A stretch of 40,589 nucleotides of DNA from Lentisphaerota bacterium (GTDB lineage: Bacteria; Verrucomicrobiota; Lentisphaeria; Victivallales; Victivallaceae). Position numbers and translations under genes: made by a program. The stretch is from the NCBI GenBank assembly GCA_015061605.1, contig SUWH01000022.1, positions 1-40,589 of the forward strand, in the 5' to 3' direction. The stretch's first letter is position 1, and the number at the start of each line of letters is the position of its first letter. Positions 15,734 to 23,590 of this stretch are shown here, one piece after another. The notes under the pieces were generated by a model, which did no database searches, was not told where the DNA came from, and saw only the letters and a list, made by a program, of their open reading frames with translations.

Positions 15734-17035
15734 ATGGATGATGATAAAAAAACATTTCTGATCGGGTTTTCCGGCGGCGCTGACAGTACGGCGGCTTTGC
15801 TGTTCATGTTGGAGAATACGGGGGAGGGCAACCGCCTCATTGCCGTCCATTTCAATCACCATCTGCGGGGAGCTGAATCCGATTCTGAAGCAGAAAATGC
15901 CGCCCGCTTTGCCGCAGAACGCAATATTGAATTCCGTTTGATCGACCTGGATATTGCCCCCGGAAACAATCTTGAAGCCCGGGCGCGGCAGGCAAGATTG
16001 GAGGCGTGGAAAAAACTTATTTCCGAATATGAAAATCCGGTCGTGGTCACCGGACACCATAGAGATGACTGTATCGAAAATATGTTTCTCCGCATGGGGC
16101 GGGGGAGCAATGTTTCCGGATTGACCGGTTTGCAGCTGACTTCTGAAGTCGAAGGGGTGAAATTTTTCCGTCCGCTGTTGAGTTTTTCCAGAGAGGAGAT
16201 CGAAGCGTTTCTCTTTGAGCGCGGTGTGACAACGTGGGCGGTCGATTCCAGCAATTTTGAGTGCGATTATGCCCGCAATGTGCTGCGTAACCGTATTTTG
16301 CCGGAATTGTACAAGCTCTTTCCCGGCGGCAGAAAGGCGTTTTGCCGTACCCTTGACAATTTGCGCGACGATGCCGCCTTTATCGAAGATGAAGCATCCC
16401 GGAGATACGGCGATGGTGAAGATGCCCGGAAAATCGTTTTCTGGTGCGATCAGCCGCGCGCACTGGCGGTGCGGATGCTCAAATATTTATGCAAAGAATT
16501 TTTTAACGATGAACGTCCATTGAGTTCCGGGGCTTTTGAACGCTTTTCGGCGATGGTCGATGAAAACTCCTCCGGTATTTGCGAACTGGACGGGGAACGC
16601 AAACTTTACTTTGCTGACGGGAAGATTTTTCCGCTTGAAGAGGTGGAAAATTTTTCCTTGACCTGGGATTTCCGCAATCAGCCGGAATTGATGCTCCCCG
16701 GCGGATGGATATTCCATTGCCGGATGGTGGAGCATCTGCCGGAAGTTTGCGGGAACGGTAAAGTATATTTTGACTTGGCTCTGCTGCCGGAAAAATTGAC
16801 CGTTGCGACTGTTTCTCCGGGGGATAAAATGGTTCCTTTCGGCAGGGAGAATCCGGTACTCTTAAAGAAACTGCGGGTCGATGCCAAAGTTCCATCGCGC
16901 TTTACTCCGCCGGTTTTGAAAGCCGGAGATTCGATCATCTGGTTTCCCGGCATAAGGCGTTCCAGTTACGCTATTGTGACGGGAAAAAGCGCGATTATTG
17001 AATTTTTTATGGAAAAAAACGAAATTTTGCCCTGA
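15728..17035 (+). CDS. tilS: tRNA(Ile) lysidine synthase
   Basis: Attaches lysine to C34 of the CAU-anticodon tRNA-Ile, which switches its reading to AUA. It is essential in most bacteria. The N-terminal PP-loop ATPase has S-G-G-A-D-S (15-20) and H-F-N-H-H-L-R-G. V-T-G-H-H-R-D-D, a downstream R-P-L-L and a C-terminal TilS substrate-binding domain complete the 435 residues. ATG 15728 is chosen because AAGG sits five bases upstream; GTG 15722 overlaps that ribosome site. The C-terminus ends with R-S-S-Y-A-I-V-T. Terminal bases form part of an A/T hairpin that includes the next promoter. Confidence 0.95.
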   Translation: MQMDDDKKTFLIGFSGGADSTAALLFMLENTGEGNRLIAVHFNHHLRGAESDSEAENAARFAAERNIEFRLIDLDIAPGNNLEARARQARLEAWKKLISEYENPVVVTGHHRDDCIENMFLRMGRGSNVSGLTGLQLTSEVEGVKFFRPLLSFSREEIEAFLFERGVTTWAVDSSNFECDYARNVLRNRILPELYKLFPGGRKAFCRTLDNLRDDAAFIEDEASRRYGDGEDARKIVFWCDQPRALAVRMLKYLCKEFFNDERPLSSGAFERFSAMVDENSSGICELDGERKLYFADGKIFPLEEVENFSLTWDFRNQPELMLPGGWIFHCRMVEHLPEVCGNGKVYFDLALLPEKLTVATVSPGDKMVPFGRENPVLLKKLRVDAKVPSRFTPPVLKAGDSIIWFPGIRRSSYAIVTGKSAIIEFFMEKNEILP

Positions 17036-17041
17036 AAAAAC

Positions 17042-17069
17042 TTGTAAATTTTTTCATCGGGTGTATAGT
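17042..17069 (+). promoter_or_regulatory. Promoter of the nagB-like / PIG-L operon
   Basis: TTGTAA (17042-17047), 16-base spacer, TATAGT (17064-17069), then a 55-base leader with a small palindrome (TAACGTTA) and a strong AGGAGG at 17113-17118. The -35 lies inside an imperfect hairpin (17030-17061) that spans the tilS stop. Confidence 0.6.
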
Positions 17070-17124
17070 TTTATGGAGTCATTATAACGTTAACGCCACA
17101 ATAACTGTTACAGGAGGATAAAAA

Positions 17125-18054
17125 ATGCGTGCGTTTTCCAAAATTTCTGCTGATTGGTGGGATTACACAACTCTGGATCGTGAGATCCTCGATGCTGCCG
17201 CCAGAATCACTGTCGACAACCTCAAGAGCTTTGAACGCCCCGGTTTCAAGATCAATCTCTATGATACCTTCCAGGAGTTCTACTGCGCCGAAGCTCTCGA
17301 ATACATCCGCTGCTGGCAGAAGGCTACCGCCGACAACCCCTGCGGTATCTGCGGCCCCATCGGTCCCACGGAACAGCTTCCGCTGGTCGCCCAGATGGTC
17401 AATGAAATGAATTTGAGCTTGAAAAATGCCCACTTCTGGGGCATGGACGAATGGGCTCTGGACGGCGACGTTCCCGCCGGTATGGATTTCCCGCTCGGTT
17501 TCGCCAAGGCGGACTGGGATCTTTGTTTCTCCCGCATCCGTCCGGAACTGCGCATGCCCGCTGAAAACATGCACTTCCCCAACGGCGACATCGCCGCTTA
17601 TGAAAAATCCTACGATGAAGCCAACTGCCTCATCATGCAGGGCGGTCAGGGAGAAACCAAGCACTGGGCATTCAACGACCCCGTCCGCCGCGACGGCAAA
17701 TACAAAGAAAACCCGCCGACCCCCGCTGAATACCGTCAGCTCGGTACCCGTCTGGTCAATCTGCACCCGATCACCCTTATCCAGAATGCCCGTACCTCCG
17801 GCGGCGGTACCGTCCAGAACGTGCCTTCCCGCGCTTTCACCGTCGGCCCCGTCCAGACCTGGAAGTCCAAACAGGTCTCCATCTGGCATCCCGGCCACCA
17901 CGACAACCCCTTCGGTATGCGTCTGACCACCTTTATGATCTCCCGGAAGATCGCCGACAGCTGCGTTCCGATGTCTTTGTTGAGCGAACACGATGATGTC
18001 GTTTTCAACTTCTACCGTCCCGGCTTCGGTATCTGTGACGTGGAGATGCATTGA
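17125..18054 (+). CDS. NagB/RpiA-type sugar-phosphate isomerase, glucosamine-6-phosphate deaminase-like, atypical active site
   Basis: A 309-residue member of the glucosamine-6-phosphate deaminase fold. Landmarks of E. coli NagB are partly kept: M-D-E-W (Asp108-Glu109, equivalent to Asp72-Glu73), G-P-I-G-P-T at the phosphate loop and K-H-W-A-F-N-D-P (His180, equivalent to His143). The position of catalytic Asp141 is Thr178, and Glu148 is Asp185. The enzyme may therefore act on a related amino sugar or do a different isomerisation (inference). AGGAGG gives a strong start. A PIG-L deacetylase begins two bases after its stop; deacetylation followed by deamination of an N-acetyl amino sugar is the natural reading. 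Codons end mostly in C, unlike most neighbours, which suggests high expression. Confidence 0.75.
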   Translation: MRAFSKISADWWDYTTLDREILDAAARITVDNLKSFERPGFKINLYDTFQEFYCAEALEYIRCWQKATADNPCGICGPIGPTEQLPLVAQMVNEMNLSLKNAHFWGMDEWALDGDVPAGMDFPLGFAKADWDLCFSRIRPELRMPAENMHFPNGDIAAYEKSYDEANCLIMQGGQGETKHWAFNDPVRRDGKYKENPPTPAEYRQLGTRLVNLHPITLIQNARTSGGGTVQNVPSRAFTVGPVQTWKSKQVSIWHPGHHDNPFGMRLTTFMISRKIADSCVPMSLLSEHDDVVFNFYRPGFGICDVEMH

Positions 18055-18056
18055 TC

Positions 18057-18818
18057 ATGGCTAAACGTGCGTTTGCGATCGCATCCCATCCGGATGATAT
18101 CGAATTCATGATGGCGGGTACTCTTATCCGCCTCAAAGAACTCGGTTATGAGATCCACTATATGAATATTGCCGACGGCGCGCTCGGCGGCAATATGCTC
18201 AACCACCGTGAACTGGCTGCCCGCCGCCGTGAAGAGGCGATGGAAGCCGCCAAAATCATCGGTGCCGTTTTCCACGAATCCATCACCCACGACCTTGAAG
18301 TGTTCTACAACACCGAACAGCTCACCAAGGTCGTCCGTGAAGTGCGTGAAGTCGATCCGGAAATCGTGCTTACCCACGGACCTTTTGACTATATGGAAGA
18401 CCATATAAACGCCGGACGTCTGGCGGTTTCCGCCGCGTTCTGCCGCGGTATGGGCAACTTCCGCGGTGCGGAGGATATTGCTCCGGTGATGACCGACGTC
18501 GCAGTTTATCACAGCCTGCCGCTGTCACTCAAAGATCAGCTCAACCGCCCGGTCACTCCGGATATCTTTGTCGATGTCACTTCGACCATCCCGACCAAGC
18601 GCGCCATGCTGAACTGCCACCAGACCCAGAAACAGTGGCTCGACGAAAGCCAGGGCATGGATGCCTATCTCGAAGATATGGTTTCCCGCGCCAAGGCGAT
18701 GGGCGACCTCTGCGGCTTCTGTGACTACGCTGAAGGCTGGATCCGGCACAACCCCAACGGTTTCTGCCCGGATAACTTCGATCCGCTCGGCGTGATCGCC
18801 CGCCCTGCGGTAAAGTAA
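18057..18818 (+). CDS. PIG-L family deacetylase (LmbE-like)
   Basis: A zinc-dependent N-acetyl-sugar deacetylase of 253 residues. S-H-P-D-D (residues 10-14) carries the His-Asp-Asp set that binds zinc and acts as base. H-G-P-F-D-Y-M-E-D-H-I-N-A-G-R-L supplies the second part of the metal site. Relatives deacetylate GlcNAc-phosphatidylinositol, GlcNAc-malate (BshB) or chitobiose. ATG 18057 is chosen because M-A-K-R-A-F-A-I-A-S-H-P-D-D is the normal spacing; an in-frame TTG at 18051 overlaps the previous stop. It shares the C-ending codon style and transcript of the NagB-like gene, and together they fit amino-sugar use. A terminator follows. Confidence 0.92.
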   Translation: MAKRAFAIASHPDDIEFMMAGTLIRLKELGYEIHYMNIADGALGGNMLNHRELAARRREEAMEAAKIIGAVFHESITHDLEVFYNTEQLTKVVREVREVDPEIVLTHGPFDYMEDHINAGRLAVSAAFCRGMGNFRGAEDIAPVMTDVAVYHSLPLSLKDQLNRPVTPDIFVDVTSTIPTKRAMLNCHQTQKQWLDESQGMDAYLEDMVSRAKAMGDLCGFCDYAEGWIRHNPNGFCPDNFDPLGVIARPAVK

Positions 18819-18831
18819 GCTGATGGGATCC

Positions 18832-18877
18832 GGGGGAACAGGGAGCCTTTCCCATTCCCCCGTTCCTGTGTTTTTTT
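18832..18877 (+). terminator. Rho-independent terminator after the PIG-L gene
   Basis: GGGGGAA (18832-18838) pairs with TTCCCCC (18855-18861), with an inner GGGA/TCCC step, and seven T at 18871-18877. Confidence 0.75.
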
Positions 18878-18917
18878 GAAAAGATGCGGACGTGATACTG
18901 CTTCCGCCGGTTGTAAA

Positions 18918-19604
18918 ATGATAATAAATGATCTCTGGGTAATAATCGCCGCCGGAGGCAGTTCGCGCCGTTACGGTGAGCAGGATAAACTGTTGGAAAT
19001 GCTGGGTGATCTGCCGGTGTTTCTGCACAGTGTACGGAACTTTTCTGCCGTCTGCAAGGTGAAAAATATGGTCATTGCCGTCCGCCCGGAGGCTCTTGAA
19101 CAATACAGGGAACTTGCGGAAAAGTTCCTGCCCGGAGTTAAACTTGGATTTGTTGCCGGAGGCGTTGACAGAAGTGGTTCCGTCCGTAACGCCCTTGCCG
19201 CATTGAAGTGTCAGAGCGGTGTTGTCGCCATCCACGACGCGGCACGTCCGCTGGCTTCGGCAAAGTTGCTTGAGCGCGTGAGTTTACGTGCAAAAATCAC
19301 CGGCGGCGCCATCGCCGCCACCAGAGTCGTGGACAGTTTGAAACTTACTGACGGTAAAGGAAAAATTCTTGAACCGGTCAGCCGGGATGACCTTTACCGC
19401 GCCGAAACACCGCAGGTGTTCGAGGTGAAAAAACTTGTTGATGCTTATGAAAAAAGCGCTCAATTCAGTGCCACTGATGATGCTGAAATAATGCGTCGTG
19501 CGGGGTTCCCGGTCGAGGTGGTCGATTCAGGGGAATTCAATTTGAAGCTCACTTGCAGCAGTGATCTTGAGTTGTTGAAAATGTTCTATACAGCGGGGAA
19601 ATGA
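18918..19604 (+). CDS. ispD: 2-C-methyl-D-erythritol 4-phosphate cytidylyltransferase
   Basis: Third step of the MEP isoprenoid pathway: MEP plus CTP gives CDP-ME and pyrophosphate. The 228 residues begin M-I-I-N-D-L-W-V-I-I-A-A-G-G-S-S-R-R-Y-G, the CTP-binding loop at the expected place. This supports ATG 18918 over a TTG 42 bases upstream with a non-family extension. H-D-A-A-R-P, R-A-E-T-P-Q-V-F and A-T-D-D-A-E are the remaining IspD signatures. No clear ribosome site or promoter is seen in the 40 bases after the terminator. Its stop overlaps the sigma factor start (ATGA), so the two are translationally coupled. Confidence 0.95.
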   Translation: MIINDLWVIIAAGGSSRRYGEQDKLLEMLGDLPVFLHSVRNFSAVCKVKNMVIAVRPEALEQYRELAEKFLPGVKLGFVAGGVDRSGSVRNALAALKCQSGVVAIHDAARPLASAKLLERVSLRAKITGGAIAATRVVDSLKLTDGKGKILEPVSRDDLYRAETPQVFEVKKLVDAYEKSAQFSATDDAEIMRRAGFPVEVVDSGEFNLKLTCSSDLELLKMFYTAGK

Positions 19605-20953
19605 TGGGCAGAATGCCGGACACACAGCGCGATGAAGCCAACAGTGATGCTCTGGATATTTATATGCGCGGCTTGAGCGGACTCGGAGACTATTCTTCCG
19701 AACAGCAGGCTTTTTTGTGCCGGAATTTTGAAACCGCTTCCGATAAACTGCGTACTTCGGTCTGCCGTCTGGGGTTTACCGCTCCCGAATATCTGCGCAG
19801 TATCAGCAATATTCTGGAAAACGGCGTGGAAGCCGCCGATGTTTTTCTGGTTTCAGCATTGCGCAGTATGGGGGAGTCAAAAGCTGAACAATTTAAAACT
19901 ATGCGGTTGTACCAGCAGGAACTTCGTGAAAAATATTCCGCATTTGAGAATGCTTTTTATTCCGGCAGTCCGGATTTGGATAAGCTCCGCGAAGAACTCG
20001 CAGCTTTGCTCGGACGTTACCGGCTTACGTTGCAGAAAGTTTACGAACTGATCGATATCGGTCAGAATTATCTGCGGATGATCGACCGTCATTTTGAGTG
20101 GGAACATCCGCTGAAATCCGGAGATCTCCCGGATTCGCTTGATTTTGTCGAACAGAAAATGCTGCTCCGGCTGCCGCAATTGATTCAGGAAGCGGCAGTT
20201 TTGGGACAGAATATCAAAGAGTTGTACATCGTACGCAACAAACTTGTGGAAGCCAACTTGAAACTGGTGGTGAGCATCGCCCGCCGTTACTGCAATCACA
20301 AAATGGTGCTGGGCGATCTTATTCAGGAGGGCAATCTCGGTTTGCTCCGGGCTCTGGAACGCATCGATTTTTCGCTCGGATACCGTTTCAGTACCTATGC
20401 CGGTTGGTGGATCCGACACCGCATTGTCCGGGCGGTCAACAATTCATCCCGGGGGATCCGGCTTCCGATGCATATGGTAAGTTTGATCAATGACATCAAT
20501 CAGGCGGAACAGCGTTTTATCCAGTTTCACGACCGGATGCCGGAAATCGAAGAGTTGGCAAAAATACTGGAACTGCCGGTCGCCAGAGTCAGTGCGGTCA
20601 AAAAAATGGCGGTCCAAACCATATCGCTTCAGTCTCACGTCAACGGTGATGATGAATCCGCAGAACTGGGCGATTTTATTGCCGACAACGCCGTTGAAAG
20701 CCCCGAAGCCGAACTCAACCGTCGTATAACCCGCGAACGGCTCTACGAAATGCTCAAAACCCTTACCGAACGGGAACAGCAATTGCTTATTATGCGTTTC
20801 GGCTTGTTTGGTCAGCCGGTATATTCTTTTGCTGAAATAAGCAGTCACTTCAAGTTGACAAGTGAGCGGTGCCGCCAGATCGAGCGCAATCTTCTGAATA
20901 AGCTCCGTTCTCCGGAAATGCTGAAATTTTTCGACGGTTCAGTCGATTTTTAA
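19601..20953 (+). CDS. Alternative RNA polymerase sigma-70 factor (group 2/3) with divergent promoter-reading residues
   Basis: A 450-residue sigma factor. Regions 2.1-2.4 (about 213-292) include K-L-V-E-A-N-L-K-L-V-V-S-I-A and F-S-T-Y-A-G-W-W-I-R-H-R-I. Region 3 follows (about 295-340), and region 4 (about 375-445) ends with L-T-S-E-R-C-R-Q-I-E. Compared with E. coli sigma-70, Gln437 is His273 and Thr440 is Val276 in region 2.4, and Arg584 is Ser421 in the -35 helix, so promoter preference may differ. The first 180 residues are helical with no recognised domain, and no region 1.1 is visible. It overlaps ispD by four bases and lies 32 bases before the ABC importer. Its role is unknown. Confidence 0.92.
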   Translation: MMGRMPDTQRDEANSDALDIYMRGLSGLGDYSSEQQAFLCRNFETASDKLRTSVCRLGFTAPEYLRSISNILENGVEAADVFLVSALRSMGESKAEQFKTMRLYQQELREKYSAFENAFYSGSPDLDKLREELAALLGRYRLTLQKVYELIDIGQNYLRMIDRHFEWEHPLKSGDLPDSLDFVEQKMLLRLPQLIQEAAVLGQNIKELYIVRNKLVEANLKLVVSIARRYCNHKMVLGDLIQEGNLGLLRALERIDFSLGYRFSTYAGWWIRHRIVRAVNNSSRGIRLPMHMVSLINDINQAEQRFIQFHDRMPEIEELAKILELPVARVSAVKKMAVQTISLQSHVNGDDESAELGDFIADNAVESPEAELNRRITRERLYEMLKTLTEREQQLLIMRFGLFGQPVYSFAEISSHFKLTSERCRQIERNLLNKLRSPEMLKFFDGSVDF

Positions 20954-20985
20954 TAATTTTCAACCTAAAAAATCAGGTGCATGAT

Positions 20986-22017
20986 ATGGGAACTGTTAAA
21001 CTCAGCAATATTTGCAAAAGCTTCACACCGGGGGTGCCGGTGCTGGATCATCTCGATCTGGAAATAAATTCCGGTGAATTGTTTTTTCTGCTCGGTCCCT
21101 CCGGTTGCGGGAAGTCGACTTTGCTGCGCATCCTTTCCGGGTTGACCGCTGCTGATTCCGGAAGCATCAGTTTTGACGGAGTGGAAATACAGGATCTTCC
21201 ACCGGAGAAACGGCAGGCGGCGATGGTCTTCCAGAATTACGCCCTCTGGCCGCACATGACCGTTTTTGAAAATGTCGCATTCGGTCTCAAAATCCGCAAT
21301 CTGCCTGGCAAAGAGATCGAAGCCCGGGCGATGGAGGCGTTGGAAATGGTGCATCTGGCAGATTTTGCCAAGCGCAAAGCCACCCAGCTTTCCGGCGGAC
21401 AGCAGCAGCGGGTCGCTCTGGCGCGCGCTCTGGCGGTTGATCCGCCTTTACTGCTGCTGGATGAGCCGCTTTCCAATCTGGACGCCCGTCTGCGCGATGC
21501 CATGCGCGAAGAAATTTCCGCCATTTGTTCCAAGCGCGGTTTCACCGCACTTTATGTGACCCATGACCGGCAGGAAGCGTTGAGTATGGCTGACCGGATG
21601 GCGGTGATGAAAGACGGAAAGATCCGGCAGCTTGGTACTCCCCGTGAACTTTATGAACACCCCTGTGACCGTTTCTGCGCCGAATTTCTGGGTGACATCA
21701 ACTTTATTTCAGGAGAAGTAAAGAATGGGATTTTTGATGCCGGTTTCGGCAGATTTCCGGTCTCCGGAGATTTTACCGGCACTCATCAGGCGGCGATCCG
21801 TCCGGAACGGATAAGTTTCGTTTCCGCAGATGCCGCAGGAGAAGGGGTTTTTGAAGCGGAACTGGTTTCCGGCAGTTACATGGGCGACTGCGCCAGCTGG
21901 TTCTGTAAAGTCGGTGACTGCACGCTCAATATCCGGGAGTTCGCCCCTGAAGAACGCCGTATCGGTGAGAAGGTCAAACTCGCTTTTGCCCCCGGACGGC
22001 TGCTGATTCTGGAGTGA
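20986..22017 (+). CDS. ABC importer ATP-binding protein (FbpC/PotA-like, probable Fe3+)
   Basis: The motor subunit of a binding-protein-dependent importer, 343 residues. Walker A G-P-S-G-C-G-K-S-T (37-45), signature L-S-G-G-Q-Q-Q-R, Walker B L-L-L-L-D-E-P-L-S-N-L-D and the switch histidine in V-T-H-D-R are all present. A C-terminal TOBE-like regulatory domain (about 235-343) follows. ATG 20986 is chosen over GTG 20977 because AGGTG lies six bases before it. The match to the Fe3+/polyamine branch (L-D-A-R-L-R-D-A-M-R) and the fused permease two genes on suggest ferric iron, but the substrate is inferred. Confidence 0.92.
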   Translation: MGTVKLSNICKSFTPGVPVLDHLDLEINSGELFFLLGPSGCGKSTLLRILSGLTAADSGSISFDGVEIQDLPPEKRQAAMVFQNYALWPHMTVFENVAFGLKIRNLPGKEIEARAMEALEMVHLADFAKRKATQLSGGQQQRVALARALAVDPPLLLLDEPLSNLDARLRDAMREEISAICSKRGFTALYVTHDRQEALSMADRMAVMKDGKIRQLGTPRELYEHPCDRFCAEFLGDINFISGEVKNGIFDAGFGRFPVSGDFTGTHQAAIRPERISFVSADAAGEGVFEAELVSGSYMGDCASWFCKVGDCTLNIREFAPEERRIGEKVKLAFAPGRLLILE

Positions 22018-22027
22018 GGAATAGATC

Positions 22028-23590
22028 ATGATCTGGCGTCGTTTGATAATCTGTGCATTGATCTTTGCCGCATTGCTGGCTCTGCCGTTTTACTTCCGTA
22101 AAGCCGATGGTGTGCCGCCGGTGGAGGATGATGCCGAAAGACTGGTCATCGTCACCGCGCACAATAAGAGTGTCCGCGATGAATATGAGATCGCTTTCCG
22201 TAAACACTATAAAGCCAAATATGGTAAAGATATTATTCTGGATTTCCGTTCTCCGGGCGGTACTTCAGATATAGTCCGCTACATTGAAGACCGTTTTACT
22301 GCGGAATTCCGCAATGCGTACAGCCGATCCGGGCGCAAGTGGGAAAGCGGATACGCTGATATTTTCCGCAATCCGGCAATGGATTCCCACCCGGTGCGCC
22401 GGGAGTTTCTCAACTCCGATGTCGGCATTGGCATCGACATCTTTGCCGGCGGCGGAACTTTCAACCACGACCGTCTTGCCAAACGCGGTTATGCTGTGGA
22501 CGGCAAAGTGAAAGAACGTCATCCGGAATATTTTCATCCGGATTCGATTCCGCAGAGTTTCGGCGGCGATGTCATCTATGATAAACAGGGGCGGTATTAC
22601 GGCGTGGTGCTGACCACATTCGGTATGCTCTACAACATCGACCGGATGAAAGAGATGAAAAAATCCAATCCTCCGGAACGGTGGAAAGATATCGGTGAAG
22701 CCCGGTTTTTCCGGCAGATCATCGTCGCTGATCCGAGCAAATCTGGTTCTGCCAACAAATGTTTTGAAATCATCCTCCAGCAGTGCATGGCGGATGCCGG
22801 AAATCCGGTTGACGGCTGGAACCACGGCATAAATCTTTTAAAACGCATCTTTGCCAACGCCCGGACGATCACCGATTCGGCAAGCAAAGTGGTGCGCGAC
22901 ATCGCCATCGGCGAAGGCGCGGTCGGTACTGCCATCGACACCTACGGTTTTGCCGAAGTCGAATGGAGCACCAAACTTTTCGGTACTCCGCGTGTGGTCT
23001 ATGTCACTCCGAAAGGTGGAACCGCTGTTTCCAGCGACCCGGTGCAGATCTTGCGCGGCGCACCGAACCGCAAAGCTGCTGAAGAGTTTGTAGATTTCCT
23101 GCTTTCACTTGAAGGACAGAAACTGCATGCATTCAAAGTCGGTACTCCGGGCGGTGCGGTCAAGGCTTCGATCAACCGTCCGGCAGTGCGCCGGGAACTT
23201 TATGCTCCAAAATACCGGGAATTTCTTTTTGAAAAAGATTACGACCCCTATAGATCCGGTGCAGATTTTGTCTATCGCCCGCAGTGGACAGGGCGTTATT
23301 ATTCACTGCTTCAGATGGTGATAAAGAGCATCATGCTGGATGTCCATCTGGAACTTCAGAGAGCGTGGCAGGCGATCATTGCCGCCGGCGGACCGGAAAA
23401 GGTTCCGGAGGCGATGAAGTACTTCAATGCTCTGCCGTTTTCCTACAGGGAGGCTTCAAATGCGGCGGCAAGTTTGCGCCGGAGCAAGGATCGCAGTGCG
23501 GCAGATGTGGCGGCGGTTCTGCGGGAGTGGAGCGAATTTGCCCGGGAAAATTATCTCAAAGCTGAAAAACTTGCAGGAGAAGGAAAATGA
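22028..23590 (+). CDS. ABC importer substrate-binding protein, membrane-anchored, long form
   Basis: A 520-residue extracellular solute-binding protein. An N-terminal hydrophobic segment (about 5-24) with no lipobox Cys suggests a membrane anchor or uncleaved signal. The binding domain contains D-I-F-A-G-G-G, Y-G-V-V-L-T-T-F-G and K-V-G-T-P-G-G-A-V, in the style of FbpA/FutA-type Fe3+ receptors. These are usually about 330-350 residues, so the last 120 or so residues (from about 400) are extra, helical and unrecognised. Ten bases separate it from the ATPase gene, and its stop overlaps the permease start (ATGA), so the three make one importer. The ligand is not determined. Confidence 0.85.
   Translation: MIWRRLIICALIFAALLALPFYFRKADGVPPVEDDAERLVIVTAHNKSVRDEYEIAFRKHYKAKYGKDIILDFRSPGGTSDIVRYIEDRFTAEFRNAYSRSGRKWESGYADIFRNPAMDSHPVRREFLNSDVGIGIDIFAGGGTFNHDRLAKRGYAVDGKVKERHPEYFHPDSIPQSFGGDVIYDKQGRYYGVVLTTFGMLYNIDRMKEMKKSNPPERWKDIGEARFFRQIIVADPSKSGSANKCFEIILQQCMADAGNPVDGWNHGINLLKRIFANARTITDSASKVVRDIAIGEGAVGTAIDTYGFAEVEWSTKLFGTPRVVYVTPKGGTAVSSDPVQILRGAPNRKAAEEFVDFLLSLEGQKLHAFKVGTPGGAVKASINRPAVRRELYAPKYREFLFEKDYDPYRSGADFVYRPQWTGRYYSLLQMVIKSIMLDVHLELQRAWQAIIAAGGPEKVPEAMKYFNALPFSYREASNAAASLRRSKDRSAADVAAVLREWSEFARENYLKAEKLAGEGK

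Noticed and set aside
17071-18051. 326-codon minus-strand open frame opposite the NagB-like gene
   Set aside because: C-ending codons on the + strand remove stops on the other strand; the NagB-like gene has the ribosome site, promoter and motifs.
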